64,000 nt of DNA from Bacillus sp. KH172YL63 (GTDB lineage Bacteria; Bacillota; Bacilli; Bacillales; Bacillaceae_B). The notes beneath the pieces are model-generated. The model ran no database searches. It was not told the origin of the DNA and saw only the letters and a program-made list of their open reading frames with translations. Location: the NCBI RefSeq assembly GCF_011398925.1, contig NZ_AP022842.1, positions 2,282,001 through 2,346,000 on the forward strand, read 5' to 3'. Position numbers and translations under genes: made by a program. Shown here piece by piece: positions 1 to 8,951 of this stretch (positions are counted from its first letter, which is position 1; each line of letters begins with the position of its first letter).

Positions 1-636
1 ATTCCTGACTTCATGGGAGATGCTTGCTGCCAGGTGGCTGACTACCTCTACTTTTTCCATCCGGATAAGCTTCGTGAGGAGAAGGTGCTGTGTATGAAAA
101 TATTCTACTAAATAGACCGTTAGAAGCATCCCTAAAATGTGAGTGATGATGAATGAAAACATGAAGCCAAAGGTAAGAAGGTCATTGAATAATAGGTGTA
201 TGCTAAGCAGGACTCCTGAACAGGTAAGAAAAACTAACGTAGAGGTGAGCAACAGCCGGATCCGGATCTTGTTACGATTAAATAACGGGCGGGTCCACAT
301 ACAAACCAAGTATAGGACAGGAATCGCAATGATCGGTATCCACATCCCCTCTCCCCCGTGTATTGCCCTGATCATGATTGTCAGTAATCCTAAGACAGCC
401 GCTGTGAATGGATGGGCATAAAAACATGCCAGAATAAATGAAATAAAACGAAGGTCAAATATGAGGCCGGCACTGATTTTAAAAGGAAACAGCATGCATA
501 ACAGAATCGCAAATCCTAAAGAGATGAACATGACAAATTCATTTCGTCGATTGTATCTGAGCGGTTGGTTAAGCCAGAACTGCATAAAAAGGATGGATAA
601 AAATATAACAAGTAAATTGATTAAAAAGTGCTGCAT
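1..636 (-). CDS. KinB-like membrane sensor histidine kinase, N-terminal part (cut by window edge)
   Basis: The minus strand is open from an ATG at 636 to the window edge (212 codons, no stop). The first ~180 residues form about six hydrophobic segments. They are followed by a cytoplasmic start of a HisKA domain, EKVEVVSHLAASISHEVRN, in which H is the expected phosphoacceptor. This layout (multi-TM sensor, short linker, VSHLAASISHEVRNP box) is typical of KinB/KinD-type kinases feeding the sporulation phosphorelay (family knowledge). The rest of HisKA and the HATPase domain lie outside the window. The ribosome site is weak (GGGGGAC about 12 nt upstream), so the start is provisional. Function as a phosphorelay kinase is inferred. 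Confidence 0.75.
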   Translation of the reverse strand, partial: MQHFLINLLVIFLSILFMQFWLNQPLRYNRRNEFVMFISLGFAILLCMLFPFKISAGLIFDLRFISFILACFYAHPFTAAVLGLLTIMIRAIHGGEGMWIPIIAIPVLYLVCMWTRPLFNRNKIRIRLLLTSTLVFLTCSGVLLSIHLLFNDLLTFGFMFSFIITHILGMLLTVYLVEYFHTQHLLLTKLIRMEKVEVVSHLAASISHEVRN

Positions 637-671
637 CCCCACATAAACGTCCCCCTTACTTCTGTAATCCC

Positions 672-700
672 ATTATATCGAATGTAGGACACGGCGACTA
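672..700 (-). promoter_or_regulatory. Candidate sigma-A promoter of the sensor kinase
   Basis: On the minus strand a perfect TATAAT (677-672) lies 36 nt upstream of the kinase ATG. The hexamer 17 bp further up (TAGTCG) is a poor -35, so this is a tentative call. Confidence 0.35.
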
Positions 701-790
701 CACTAATATCAAAACATTCACATTTTTCCGTATGACTCATGGGAATCCGGCACATACTACCATATTGACATAATCAAAGAGGTGGGCGCG

Positions 791-2236
791 ATGGATGACT
801 TGAAAGTAAGGGCAGAGAGACTTCTCGCCGGGATGCACGACAGCTCAGATGTGAAAACCAGATATTTGAAGCATCCGGGGGAGCACCCGTTTGCCTGCAT
901 CCTTTACATAGACGGGATCGTCGATACTCCCTCCATTCAGGAACATATCATCGAGCCGCTCCTGAATACGCCGGATGCGCCGTCCCTCCCTTCGTTGCTT
1001 GAGGTGCCTGAAATAGAATATGTAAACGAAGCCCAATCTGTCGAAAAACTGGTGAACGGTGCGACCATTCTCCTTTTCAGCGGAAACGCTGACATGATTG
1101 CGGCAGATACGTCTAAGTGGCAGGAACGGTCGATCACAAGCCCAAAGGGACAGCGGACGATTGAAGGGCCGGATATCGGATTCACCGAAAGCCTGGGCAC
1201 GAACGTGGCCCTTCTCAGGAAATATATTAAAAATCCTTCCCTTCATGTGGAGACGGAGACGTACGGACAGCATACGGGGACGTCTGTTTCCCTTGTCTAT
1301 TTGGAAAATATGGTCGACCCCGATATCCTTGCCAATATAAAGGAAAAGCTTGCAGAAATATCGATCGATTCCATCATCGGATCCAATTACATCGCAGAAT
1401 ATTTGACGAAGGAATCGAAAACGATCTTCCCCCTCGTCCTCAATTCGGACCGACCGGACGTTGCCGCTGCGGAAGTCGTCGAGGGACGGGTGTGCATCAT
1501 CGTCGACGGGACACCGTTTGTTTTGATCGCACCTGCTGTTTTCATCCAGTTCTTTCAGTCTGCAGATGATTATTACATCAACTCGGCAGCATCCGGGCTT
1601 GTAAGGCCGTTCCGTTTTCTGTTTTTCTGGATATCCCTTTACATTCCTGGATTATACGTCGCATTTACCACGTTTCATAAAGGGCTGCTGCCGGTGAATC
1701 TGCTTGTCGGCTTCCTTGCCCAGAGGGAAGCCGTGCCGTTTCCAACTGTATTCGAAGTCCTTCTCGTCCTGCTGTTGACCGAGGCGATTTATGAAGCTTC
1801 AAGCAGGCTTCCCCAAAGCGTCGTCATCACGATTTCCTTGTTTGGGGCAATCGTATTCGGACAGGCGTCGGTCGAAGCACAGCTGGTGCAGCCGATTACC
1901 CTGGTGGTCATCAGTACGGCCTTCATTTTATCAAGCATCATCCCGATCGCGGCCATGGGCTATGCGACCCGCATCATCAAGCTCAGCCTGATATCTGTCG
2001 GCGCCCTGCTCGGCTTATACGGCATCGCCCTGTATACGTTGATATTACTGGTGCATCTCTGCTACCTGCGTTCGTTCACCGTTCCGTACCTTGCACCGAT
2101 TGCGCCATTTACAGGCCGGGACATTTCGAAGGATGTGTTCTTCCGAAACCCGATCCCTGACATCAACAAAACGGTGCCTGCTTTTCATAAAGAAGAACCA
2201 CTTGAGGAACAGCCGGATAAGGAGAAGAAGTCATGA
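791..2236 (+). CDS. gerKA: Spore germination receptor subunit A (GerA/GerKA family)
   Basis: 481 aa. This is the A subunit of a nutrient germinant receptor in the spore inner membrane. A soluble N-terminal domain of about 270 residues is followed by a membrane domain with about five hydrophobic segments, including the PFRFLFFWISLYIPGLYVA segment, as in the GerA family. The ATG at 791 is preceded by AAAGAGGTG at 776-784; an upstream GTG at 782 sits inside that ribosome site and is less likely. It overlaps the next gene by 4 nt (ATGA). Gene order A-C-B is that of the B. subtilis gerK operon rather than gerA (A-B-C). The germinant cannot be read from sequence. Confidence 0.93.
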   Translation: MDDLKVRAERLLAGMHDSSDVKTRYLKHPGEHPFACILYIDGIVDTPSIQEHIIEPLLNTPDAPSLPSLLEVPEIEYVNEAQSVEKLVNGATILLFSGNADMIAADTSKWQERSITSPKGQRTIEGPDIGFTESLGTNVALLRKYIKNPSLHVETETYGQHTGTSVSLVYLENMVDPDILANIKEKLAEISIDSIIGSNYIAEYLTKESKTIFPLVLNSDRPDVAAAEVVEGRVCIIVDGTPFVLIAPAVFIQFFQSADDYYINSAASGLVRPFRFLFFWISLYIPGLYVAFTTFHKGLLPVNLLVGFLAQREAVPFPTVFEVLLVLLLTEAIYEASSRLPQSVVITISLFGAIVFGQASVEAQLVQPITLVVISTAFILSSIIPIAAMGYATRIIKLSLISVGALLGLYGIALYTLILLVHLCYLRSFTVPYLAPIAPFTGRDISKDVFFRNPIPDINKTVPAFHKEEPLEEQPDKEKKS

Positions 2237-3396
2237 AGCTGTCTAATATACGTCTCGTCTTCTTTGTTTTCATCATCCTGGGTGCCGTCGTTGTCGGCCA
2301 TTTGCGGACAAACTCCCTGAATGAAATCGAACTCGTATCAGGCATCGGCATCGACAGGCAGGATGACGCCTACTCCGTCACCCTTCAAGTGTTCAACCCA
2401 TCAGCCAACCAGAAGAATTCGGTCGATCCGACTGGCGGCTTCACCTATACACAGACCGGCAGTACGATTCCGGAAGCCATCCAGAAAATTAAAAAAGACA
2501 GCCTGAAAGAACCGATCCTTGATACCCTTCAAGTCGTGGCTTTGAGCGATACTCTGGCGAAAGAAGAAGGGTTGGAGAAGTCCCTTGACTTCCTGATCCG
2601 GGACCCCCGGGTGTCGTCCAATGTCAGCACCATCATCATCAGGGACGTGTCGCCTGAGGTGTACCTCACCCTGTTCACGCCGCAGCAGAAGCTTTCGTCA
2701 CTCTACACGAACATCATGATCAAAAATGCGAAAGATGTGTGGGGAAAACTCGTGAACACTTCCTCTGAAAGGATCAAGAGCTATCTCGAAGACCACACAT
2801 CCGATTTCGTCATCCCTTATGTGGAGATCCACGGGGATGTGGAGAAAGGCTTATCCAAAGCCAACATCGAAGATTTCACCCCCGACGTCCATGTGTCTCT
2901 CGAAGGCTTCGTCACGTTTAAAGGAGACAAGGTGCAAACCTTTCTGACGCAAGAAGAAAGCAACACGCTCGCACTGATAAAAGGGATCAACCAGGTAGTG
3001 TCGATCTCGACCCCCTGCCCCGATGCTGAAGAAGATTTCACCATTGATACGATCAACACCTCCTCCTCTCTAAAAGTGAAGGGTGACCATACCGTCTCAT
3101 TGCAGGTCAAGGTCGAAGGAAATCTTGAACAGCTTTCCTGCAAAAAACAGCTTCCTGCAAATGAAATGAAAAAGGTGCTTCAGAATCAGTTGAAAAAAAA
3201 GCTCACCTCTGATATCGAGGCGCTGATCAAGAAAGCCCAGGAAGAAGGAACCGATATAGTCGGCGTGAAGGATGCCTTCTACCGGCAGGAACCAAAAGTG
3301 TGGAAAGAAAAGAAAACTGATCCCCACTTCTTTTCAAATGTGAAAATCGAGACCGATGTGAATGTCGTATTCATCCGATTCGGTCATATTAAGTAG
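2233..3396 (+). CDS. gerKC: Spore germination protein, Ger(x)C family, without a visible lipobox
   Basis: 387 aa. C subunit of the germinant receptor, normally a lipoprotein on the outer face of the spore inner membrane. The N-terminus has a hydrophobic segment followed by HLRTNSLNEIELVSGIGID, which aligns with the usual start of mature GerC proteins (CWDxxELN..GIDK), but no cysteine is present at the cleavage position. The protein may therefore be membrane-anchored by its signal segment instead of lipidated. Translationally coupled to the A subunit by an ATGA overlap. The rest of the chain, ending in the amphipathic DIEALIKKAQ region, is normal for the family. Confidence 0.9.
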   Translation: MKLSNIRLVFFVFIILGAVVVGHLRTNSLNEIELVSGIGIDRQDDAYSVTLQVFNPSANQKNSVDPTGGFTYTQTGSTIPEAIQKIKKDSLKEPILDTLQVVALSDTLAKEEGLEKSLDFLIRDPRVSSNVSTIIIRDVSPEVYLTLFTPQQKLSSLYTNIMIKNAKDVWGKLVNTSSERIKSYLEDHTSDFVIPYVEIHGDVEKGLSKANIEDFTPDVHVSLEGFVTFKGDKVQTFLTQEESNTLALIKGINQVVSISTPCPDAEEDFTIDTINTSSSLKVKGDHTVSLQVKVEGNLEQLSCKKQLPANEMKKVLQNQLKKKLTSDIEALIKKAQEEGTDIVGVKDAFYRQEPKVWKEKKTDPHFFSNVKIETDVNVVFIRFGHIK

Positions 3397-3412
3397 TAAG
3401 GAGGTAGATACC

Positions 3413-4507
3413 ATGAACAAAGCATTCATCTCACCATTTGAACTGGGCTCGATGATGCTTCTCTTTCTGACAGGAAGCACAATCGTCGTCGGCTTGAATT
3501 TCTCTGCCATGGAAGGGAGCATCCTCGCCATCCCGTTTGAGGTCGGATTCGGGATTGGCCTGTTCTACTTCTACCTCCTGATCATGAAAAAAAGCGGCTG
3601 GAAGGACTTCCTTCCTTTATTAGAAATGGGCTTCGGCTCGTTTTTATGTAAAATTCTTGCCGTTCTGTACAGCATGTATTTTCTCTACATCGCTGCCCGG
3701 GTGCTGAACGACTTCTCTTTTTTCACCACCCAGATCCTCTATCCCGATTCGTTGAAATGGGTCGCAGCCGTCCCGTTCCTCCTTGTCGCCGGCTACTGTG
3801 CGATGCTCGGGATCGAAGCGATTGCAAGAAGCGCCATCATCATGACCTTCTTTTCTTTTATCATCCTGATCGCCCTCTGGCTGCTCGGATTCCTGTCCGA
3901 TGAATTTCAGGCAACCTATCTCATGCCCTTATTTGCACAAGGCTTCAAACCGATCCAGAAAATGATCTTTCCGACCGGGCTGACGTTCCCTTTCGGCGAG
4001 CTCGTCGTCTATCTCGTGCTTCTCCCCCTCGTCCACGGGAGAGAAAAACTGAAGAAAACCGCCTGGATCCCGATCACAATCGCAGGCGTCATTCTGATGA
4101 TCACCATGGAGCTGGTCATCGGCATCCTTCATGCCCCTTTTGCCAACACCTACTATTTCCCGTTTGTGAAAGCGATGGAAATGGTCACTTATCTCGATCT
4201 CGTCGAACATCTTGAAATCTTCACCTACCTCCTCCTCATCGGCGGGGGCTTCATGAAGATATCCGTATTCCTGTACGCGGCGAGGTCGGTTCTCACCCAA
4301 TTATTCCAGGTGAAACAAAAGAATTGGCACGTCATCCTGCTCCTCGTCGCCGTCTACCTCCTCTCCCTTCACCGGAGCAGTGACATCACCGATCCTCTGT
4401 ATGTAGGGCTGAAGCTCGTCCCCTACTATCTTCATATTCCGATACAGTTCATCATTCCGCTTGTTCTTGGGGTGGTGGTGTTTTGGAGGGGGAGGAAGGT
4501 GGGGTGA
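3413..4507 (+). CDS. gerKB: Spore germination receptor subunit B (GerAB/GerKB family permease-like)
   Basis: 364 aa integral membrane protein with about ten hydrophobic segments, of the GerAB branch of the APC transporter superfamily. It is the subunit thought to bind the germinant. The start at 3413 is set by a strong AAGGAGGTAG site at 3398-3407; the frame is open 51 nt further upstream but has no ribosome site there. Third gene of the A-C-B operon, followed at once by a rho-independent terminator at 4511. Confidence 0.92.
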   Translation: MNKAFISPFELGSMMLLFLTGSTIVVGLNFSAMEGSILAIPFEVGFGIGLFYFYLLIMKKSGWKDFLPLLEMGFGSFLCKILAVLYSMYFLYIAARVLNDFSFFTTQILYPDSLKWVAAVPFLLVAGYCAMLGIEAIARSAIIMTFFSFIILIALWLLGFLSDEFQATYLMPLFAQGFKPIQKMIFPTGLTFPFGELVVYLVLLPLVHGREKLKKTAWIPITIAGVILMITMELVIGILHAPFANTYYFPFVKAMEMVTYLDLVEHLEIFTYLLLIGGGFMKISVFLYAARSVLTQLFQVKQKNWHVILLLVAVYLLSLHRSSDITDPLYVGLKLVPYYLHIPIQFIIPLVLGVVVFWRGRKVG

Positions 4508-4510
4508 AAG

Positions 4511-4554
4511 AAAAAGAGAGGCATATCCCGGACGGGGGATTTGCCTCTCTTTTT
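4511..4554. terminator. Bidirectional terminator after the ger operon
   Basis: AAAAAGAGAGGC and GCCTCTCTTTTT form a 12-bp stem with A/T runs on both sides. It serves gerKB (plus) and the small gene at 4565-4735 (minus). Confidence 0.85.
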
Positions 4555-4564
4555 AATGATTTTG

Positions 4565-4735
4565 TCACTTCTGAGCAGGAGAATGTTTCACCATCAACCA
4601 AGCCAACGAAAGAAAACTCCCCGCAGCGATCACAAACAAAAATGAGATCGTCCACTTTTCATTCCCCTGTACACCAAGATAATACCCAAGTGCGGCGAAG
4701 AGAATTCCCGCAAGCAGTAAAAGCATTTTTTTCAT
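4565..4735 (-). CDS. Small two-helix membrane protein
   Basis: 56 aa, MKKMLLLLAGILFAALGYYL then WTISFLFVIAAGSFLSLAW, i.e. two hydrophobic helices joined by a short polar loop and a KHSPAQK tail. The start follows AAGGGGTGATG. An overlapping ATG 4 nt upstream opens another frame that stops after about 25 codons. It lies downstream of the MFS/TetR pair in the same direction and ends at the shared terminator, so it may be the last gene of that operon. Family not recognised. Confidence 0.6.
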   Translation of the reverse strand: MKKMLLLLAGILFAALGYYLGVQGNEKWTISFLFVIAAGSFLSLAWLMVKHSPAQK

Positions 4736-4782
4736 CCATCATCACCCCTTCAAGAAAATGATTCCATATCCTCACTGACTCT

Positions 4783-5394
4783 TCAATCTTTTTCCACACC
4801 TAGTCCCCACGCCAAATACCCAATGATCCACTCGGTCTGTTCTTTCAGCTGGATGCTTTCCGCGTCGAGGATGGCATGGTCCATCGCCAATCCGTCGATG
4901 TGGGAGATGAGTGCCTTTGCCAGTACTTCAGGAGCATAACGGGGCTTGAACTCTCCTGCTTCCACCCCTTTTTCGATGATGTCTGTCATCCATTCGTATG
5001 CTTGTTGATACCTCTTCCTTGCATGTTCCTGCCTGCTGCTGTGATTCCTTCCGGTGATGAAATATTCCAGTTTGGAAGGAGCGAGGGGGTCCATTTCATC
5101 GGACGGCTCTTTGTTTTCACCGAGAAAACTCATCAGGAGAACGTCCCAGTAAGAGTCGTGATGTTTTGACATCTCATCGATGGCGTCGATGAACTGCTCC
5201 TGGATCACGGCTTCGAAGAGATCTTCCTTGTTATCGAAGTAGAGGTACAATCCGCCCCGGCTGACCCCGGCCTCATCCATCACGTCTTTCATCGTCGTAT
5301 GTTCATAGCCTTTCTTGATGAATACCCGTCTGGCCGCATTTATCAGGTCAGAGCGACGCTGTTCCTTGTGTTCCCGGCTGACTTTCGGTGACAT
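4783..5394 (-). CDS. TetR/AcrR family transcriptional repressor
   Basis: 203 aa. The N-terminal helix-turn-helix is clear (TTMKDVMDEAGVSRGGLYLYFDNKEDLFEAV). The C-terminal ligand domain is divergent, as usual. ATG at 5394 follows GGAGGAG. The gene starts inside the 3' end of the upstream MFS gene (47-nt overlap in a different frame), so the two are co-transcribed. The inferred role is repression of the MFS exporter and of itself, through the palindrome at 6677-6688. Confidence 0.88.
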   Translation of the reverse strand: MSPKVSREHKEQRRSDLINAARRVFIKKGYEHTTMKDVMDEAGVSRGGLYLYFDNKEDLFEAVIQEQFIDAIDEMSKHHDSYWDVLLMSFLGENKEPSDEMDPLAPSKLEYFITGRNHSSRQEHARKRYQQAYEWMTDIIEKGVEAGEFKPRYAPEVLAKALISHIDGLAMDHAILDAESIQLKEQTEWIIGYLAWGLGVEKD

Positions 5395-6619
5395 CGTTCT
5401 CCTCCTTTCCGACTTTGTTCCGCGCAGCGATCGATATGATGGAAATCAGGATGAGCAGTGAACTCGTCACGATAAATGAAGGGATGATCCCGATCACCGT
5501 GGCAAGGGCGCCGCCTGCGAGCGGCCCGATGATCGTCGCCGTTGTTGTCGTGCTGTTGACGACCCCGAACACCCTTCCTGTCATATGGACCGGCGTTTTT
5601 TCCTGTGCTGCCGCCTGGAAAGGGATGAACACAAACCCTGCCGATCCGCCTGCGATCAGCGCAAGAAACGGTACCCAAAGAATTGACCATCCTAGATCAT
5701 AATGGGTCAGAATCGCCATCGGACCGAATCCCGCACTGATGCCGAGTACGCCGTAACACATATAAAGGAAGGCATTGTATTCGGTTTTCTTCGAAAGATA
5801 AATCCCCGTAAGAAGCATCCCAACACCGGCACAGGTTACTGCGTACCCGAACAGATCAGGTGAAACGTCCGTGAGCTGCCTGATCAGCACGATAATCTGA
5901 GAATCGGACAGTTGAAGGATCAATAAACTGACCCCTAAGAGAAACAACCCGTACAGCAAAAAGCTGCTGCTCCGGATAAACGTGAACCCGACCTTGATTT
6001 CCTCTTTGAATGAAGACTTTTCCCCTTTCTTCTCCTCTTCCCTCTCCCGTTCATTCACTGCTTTTGGCAGCAGGAAAATCAGGACCGCCGATAGGAAAAA
6101 CGTAGCCGAATCGAGGTAAAACACATTGTACGTGCCAATCACCGAAACCAGAATCCCGCTCACAAGCGGGCCGATGATCTTCGTACTCGAATCGATCGTG
6201 GACGAAATCGACATCGCCCCTTTGATGTGCTCGTCTGAAACGATTTCTTTCAACTTCCCATTTTTCGCCGGAATGAACACGGATGAAAACATCCCGACAA
6301 GAAACAAACAGCCGTACACCATCCACACATTTGTCGCAAGCGTCAGAAGCAGGATGAGTACACCCCTTGTTACATCAGAAAACACCATCAATGTTTTCCG
6401 TTCCATCCTGTCTGCAATCGTCCCGGTCAGAGGTCCGAGCAGTGCCATCGGCAGCGCAAGGCTAAGGATGACCAGCGACATCTGCATCGGCGTCGCCTCC
6501 CATTTCAAGCCAACGAGCGTGATGATCGCGATGATGCTCAACCAGTCCCCCAGTCCTGAAATCGCCTGTGCCGTCATCAACGTGATGAACGGCTTATTTT
6601 TCTTCAAAGAACCTTCCAT
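5348..6619 (-). CDS. MFS transporter, drug-exporter type
   Basis: 423 aa from the ATG at 6619, which is preceded by AAAGGGGATTT; an in-frame extension of 18 residues upstream has no ribosome site. About twelve hydrophobic segments, with the MFS loop motif GTIADRMERKTLMVFSDV between helices 2 and 3. The N-terminal half resembles the MFS_3 / enterobactin-exporter-like subfamily (inference). Encoded with a TetR repressor, consistent with inducible efflux of a small compound. Confidence 0.85.
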   Translation of the reverse strand: MEGSLKKNKPFITLMTAQAISGLGDWLSIIAIITLVGLKWEATPMQMSLVILSLALPMALLGPLTGTIADRMERKTLMVFSDVTRGVLILLLTLATNVWMVYGCLFLVGMFSSVFIPAKNGKLKEIVSDEHIKGAMSISSTIDSSTKIIGPLVSGILVSVIGTYNVFYLDSATFFLSAVLIFLLPKAVNEREREEEKKGEKSSFKEEIKVGFTFIRSSSFLLYGLFLLGVSLLILQLSDSQIIVLIRQLTDVSPDLFGYAVTCAGVGMLLTGIYLSKKTEYNAFLYMCYGVLGISAGFGPMAILTHYDLGWSILWVPFLALIAGGSAGFVFIPFQAAAQEKTPVHMTGRVFGVVNSTTTTATIIGPLAGGALATVIGIIPSFIVTSSLLILISIISIAARNKVGKEENDVTESQPGTQGTASL

Positions 6620-6676
6620 TTTCCAAATCCCCTTTTTAAAAAGACATGAATGTCGTTTTCCTATATTCATCATATC

Positions 6677-6688
6677 GACACCAGTGTC
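6677..6688. promoter_or_regulatory. Candidate TetR operator upstream of the MFS-tetR operon
   Basis: GACACCAGTGTC is a perfect 5-bp inverted repeat with a 2-nt centre, 58 nt upstream of the MFS start. A further CCACTG half-site lies close by at 6695-6700. Assignment to the TetR at 4783-5394 is inferred from position. Confidence 0.5.
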
Positions 6689-6762
6689 TTTTTACCACTG
6701 TTTTTTAAAATTTTCTAAATATATGTATAATAGTCTTATCATAGTTTGAAAGGAAGATAACA

Positions 6763-7227
6763 ATGGCCACTCCAGTGAATATCGATGAACTTGCTCAGGA
6801 AATGCAATCGGGATTTGAGATCATGGTAACCTTCCTCCATCTCGAATCCGGATCGATCGTCATGATTCAAGAGGAAATCTTTCGTCAGGCGGCGGATGAG
6901 GAGCCGGTGGAAGAGCTCGAGGACTGGGAGCAGATCGAATACAGAGCAGCTCAGGATATTCTCCTCCACCCGGACCACTACATTGAATTCCCTGATAGAG
7001 ATGAAATCAACGAATACCGCATGATGGAGCGCTTCTGTTTGTCGTTGGAGGAAGGACGTGCCCGTGATCGCCTGCTTTCCGCCATCCGCGGGAAAGGGGC
7101 TTTCAGCAGATTCAAAGACGGGGTGATGTCCATAGGAATGAACGATGAATGGCAGTCGTTCAGAACCGAGTGTTACCGTGAATTTGCGAAGAAATGGTGT
7201 GAGATGAACGGAATCCCCTATGAATAA
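6763..7227 (+). CDS. UPF0158 family protein
   Basis: 154 aa acidic soluble protein that looks like the UPF0158 family, whose biochemical function is not established. The pattern LDELAQEM...Y(L)D..TG(E), then a long acidic helix and a conserved F.R..WC..N C-terminus (FAKKWCEMNGIPYE) fits. The ATG follows GAAAGGAAGAT. A TATAAT at 6726-6731 supplies a monocistronic promoter with a weak -35. It ends at its own hairpin. Confidence 0.75.
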   Translation: MATPVNIDELAQEMQSGFEIMVTFLHLESGSIVMIQEEIFRQAADEEPVEELEDWEQIEYRAAQDILLHPDHYIEFPDRDEINEYRMMERFCLSLEEGRARDRLLSAIRGKGAFSRFKDGVMSIGMNDEWQSFRTECYREFAKKWCEMNGIPYE

Positions 7228-7230
7228 TGT

Positions 7231-7267
7231 GAAAGCCCTGCCCCAGTGAAGCGGAGGCAGGGCTTTC
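7231..7267. terminator. Bidirectional terminator
   Basis: GAAAGCCCTGCC pairs with GGCAGGGCTTTC (12 bp, 13-nt loop) between two convergent genes. The T-run is short, so termination may be moderate. Confidence 0.7.
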
Positions 7268-7270
7268 ATC

Positions 7271-7471
7271 TTACATTGTATCTTTAAATTTCTGCGGCTT
7301 CGTTACATAGCTTTCAATGATAAAACCGCAGTCTGTACAGAGAATATGCTCAATTTCAGAGCCGAAGCTCAATTTCTTGTTCACAGGAGACATCACTGCA
7401 TAGCCTGAATGCATCCCTTTTCCAAGGTCCGTCCCTCCGCACTTTGGGCAGCGCGCTGTTTGTTCTTCCAT
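7271..7471 (-). CDS. Small zinc-ribbon protein
   Basis: 66 aa with one CPKCGG and one CTDCG pair about 37 residues apart, a treble-clef/zinc-ribbon layout likely to hold one Zn ion. The chosen start (MEEQTARCPKC) has AAAGGAT 10 nt upstream; an ATG nine bases earlier would leave almost no spacer. It sits directly downstream of a tetR/ABC operon in the same direction (16-nt gap) and may be co-transcribed. Function unknown. Confidence 0.7.
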   Translation of the reverse strand: MEEQTARCPKCGGTDLGKGMHSGYAVMSPVNKKLSFGSEIEHILCTDCGFIIESYVTKPQKFKDTM

Positions 7472-7487
7472 GGAGATCATATCCTTT

Positions 7488-8123
7488 CTATTGTTGAAGG
7501 CAGCCGTATTTGATCAGCTGGAAATATTGATCGATTTCCGGGAGCATTTCTTCGCTCAGTTGTTCGAAATCGATCGGTTTGTTTTGGTAGAGGGCAATAT
7601 ATTTCTTCGTGACATGCTCCAATGCCATCATCGTTAAGTTCATCACCGCTTCAGGGGAGGTATGGTCTTTCAGGAGCGCTGCGTCGAGCAGTTTCCCCAA
7701 GTACTGGTCTCCGTAGCTGTCTGCATTCTTCTGGAGCAGCTCCTGGATTCCCTCTTCAAGCCCCACCGGCGGATTCAGCATGGCGTTGGTGACGAGGTTC
7801 GTTTCCTGGCTGTATTGAAGCTGGACCCGTAGCTTGGTAAGAATCACTTCCCGGGTCCGCTCGAAGAAATCGTCTGCCTTCACACCTTCCAGCTCTTCCA
7901 TCAGACGGTCTCCGATCAGGCGCCGGCAATGATCGACCACATAGAGATACAAGTTCTTTTTGTTTTTAAAATAATGAAACAGAATCCCTTTCGATATCCC
8001 TGCTTTTGACGTAATCGTATCAGTCGACGTCTTATCAAAGCCTGTTCGGCCAAATTCTTCTATGCAAATCGACAGGATGGCCTGCTTCTTTTCTTCTGGC
8101 AATTTCTCAAAGTTCGGGTACAA
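7488..8123 (-). CDS. TetR family regulator of the adjacent ABC exporter
   Basis: 211 aa. HTH residues STDTITSKAGISKGILFHYFKNKKNLYLYVV define a TetR protein. The start is TTG with GGAGG seven nt upstream. It is the third gene of an ATPase-permease-tetR operon (17-nt gap to the permease). Two identical-arm palindromes at the operon promoter (9850-9899) are the likely autoregulatory operators, so the operon should be induced when the repressor binds its ligand (inference). Confidence 0.88.
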   Translation of the reverse strand: MYPNFEKLPEEKKQAILSICIEEFGRTGFDKTSTDTITSKAGISKGILFHYFKNKKNLYLYVVDHCRRLIGDRLMEELEGVKADDFFERTREVILTKLRVQLQYSQETNLVTNAMLNPPVGLEEGIQELLQKNADSYGDQYLGKLLDAALLKDHTSPEAVMNLTMMALEHVTKKYIALYQNKPIDFEQLSEEMLPEIDQYFQLIKYGCLQQ

Positions 8124-8139
8124 TGTACAACCTCCACCA

Positions 8140-8937
8140 TTACGATGCGATATCTTTCCTATTGTAATGAAGGAATGTGCCTACTCCACCGAGGAGGATG
8201 ATTCCTGTCATGATCAATAAGTAAAGCGGACTGAGAGCCTGATCGGCAATAAGCTCCGGCGCATCGACGTATTTGAATACACTTATATATTTTAACATAT
8301 CCAAATCCTCTGAGATGCCAGACATGATGCTTAAAATGTATGAAATGAATACAACACCGAGGGAAGCTGCCGTAATCGTACGGGATTTCTTCATCACCGC
8401 AGACAGCAGGAACGCGATTGCCGCGAACGTCAAATGAATCAGGATCGTTGCTCCGATGAATACAGCATGTATCTTAAACGGCATTCTTTCATCCGCAAAC
8501 TGAAAGCCGATCAAGCTGATGATCACAATCACCCCATTAAGGAGCAGGATATTCGTGACGACCGCCATTGCCTTTTCCGCCACAATCCGTGCCCGGGAAA
8601 CCGGCTTTGACAGAAGGAACTCTATCGTCTTTTCATTCTCTTCCTTGGCAATGATGTTCGACGACAGCATCACGGCGAACAGACTGCCTAGCAGCGTCGT
8701 ATACATGTGAACCTGCATCCCGTAATAGCCGACGATCGTCCCGAGATCCAATCGGTCCATGCTGAATGCCTTTTTGAATTCCTCAGGATACGCATCGAGG
8801 AACTGAGTCATCGTTTCCTGCTCTTTCGAAAACTGGGGAAAAATGCTCAACGTCATCAGAATCAAGCCCCCGATGACCACACCCCAGATGATCAGTGACT
8901 TCATATTTTTCTTTAACTCACGTTTATACACCAACAT
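8140..8937 (-). CDS. ABC-2 type transporter permease
   Basis: 265 aa with six hydrophobic segments, in the ABC-2/YhaP-like permease family that partners single-ATPase exporters. The motif NIIAKEENEKTIEFLLSKPV (about residue 95-115) is the characteristic amphipathic element of this family. The ATG at 8937 is favoured by GGAGAGG eight nt upstream over a GTG at 8946. Fourteen nt separate it from the ATPase gene. The substrate is unknown; homologues often handle drugs or peptides. Confidence 0.85.
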   Translation of the reverse strand: MLVYKRELKKNMKSLIIWGVVIGGLILMTLSIFPQFSKEQETMTQFLDAYPEEFKKAFSMDRLDLGTIVGYYGMQVHMYTTLLGSLFAVMLSSNIIAKEENEKTIEFLLSKPVSRARIVAEKAMAVVTNILLLNGVIVIISLIGFQFADERMPFKIHAVFIGATILIHLTFAAIAFLLSAVMKKSRTITAASLGVVFISYILSIMSGISEDLDMLKYISVFKYVDAPELIADQALSPLYLLIMTGIILLGGVGTFLHYNRKDIAS

Positions 8938-8951
8938 TTCCTTCACCTCTC

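Noticed and set aside
143-646. Two plus-strand ORFs at the left end
   Set aside because: They lie antisense to a minus-strand frame that encodes a clear KinB-like membrane sensor and HisKA start; their translations look random.
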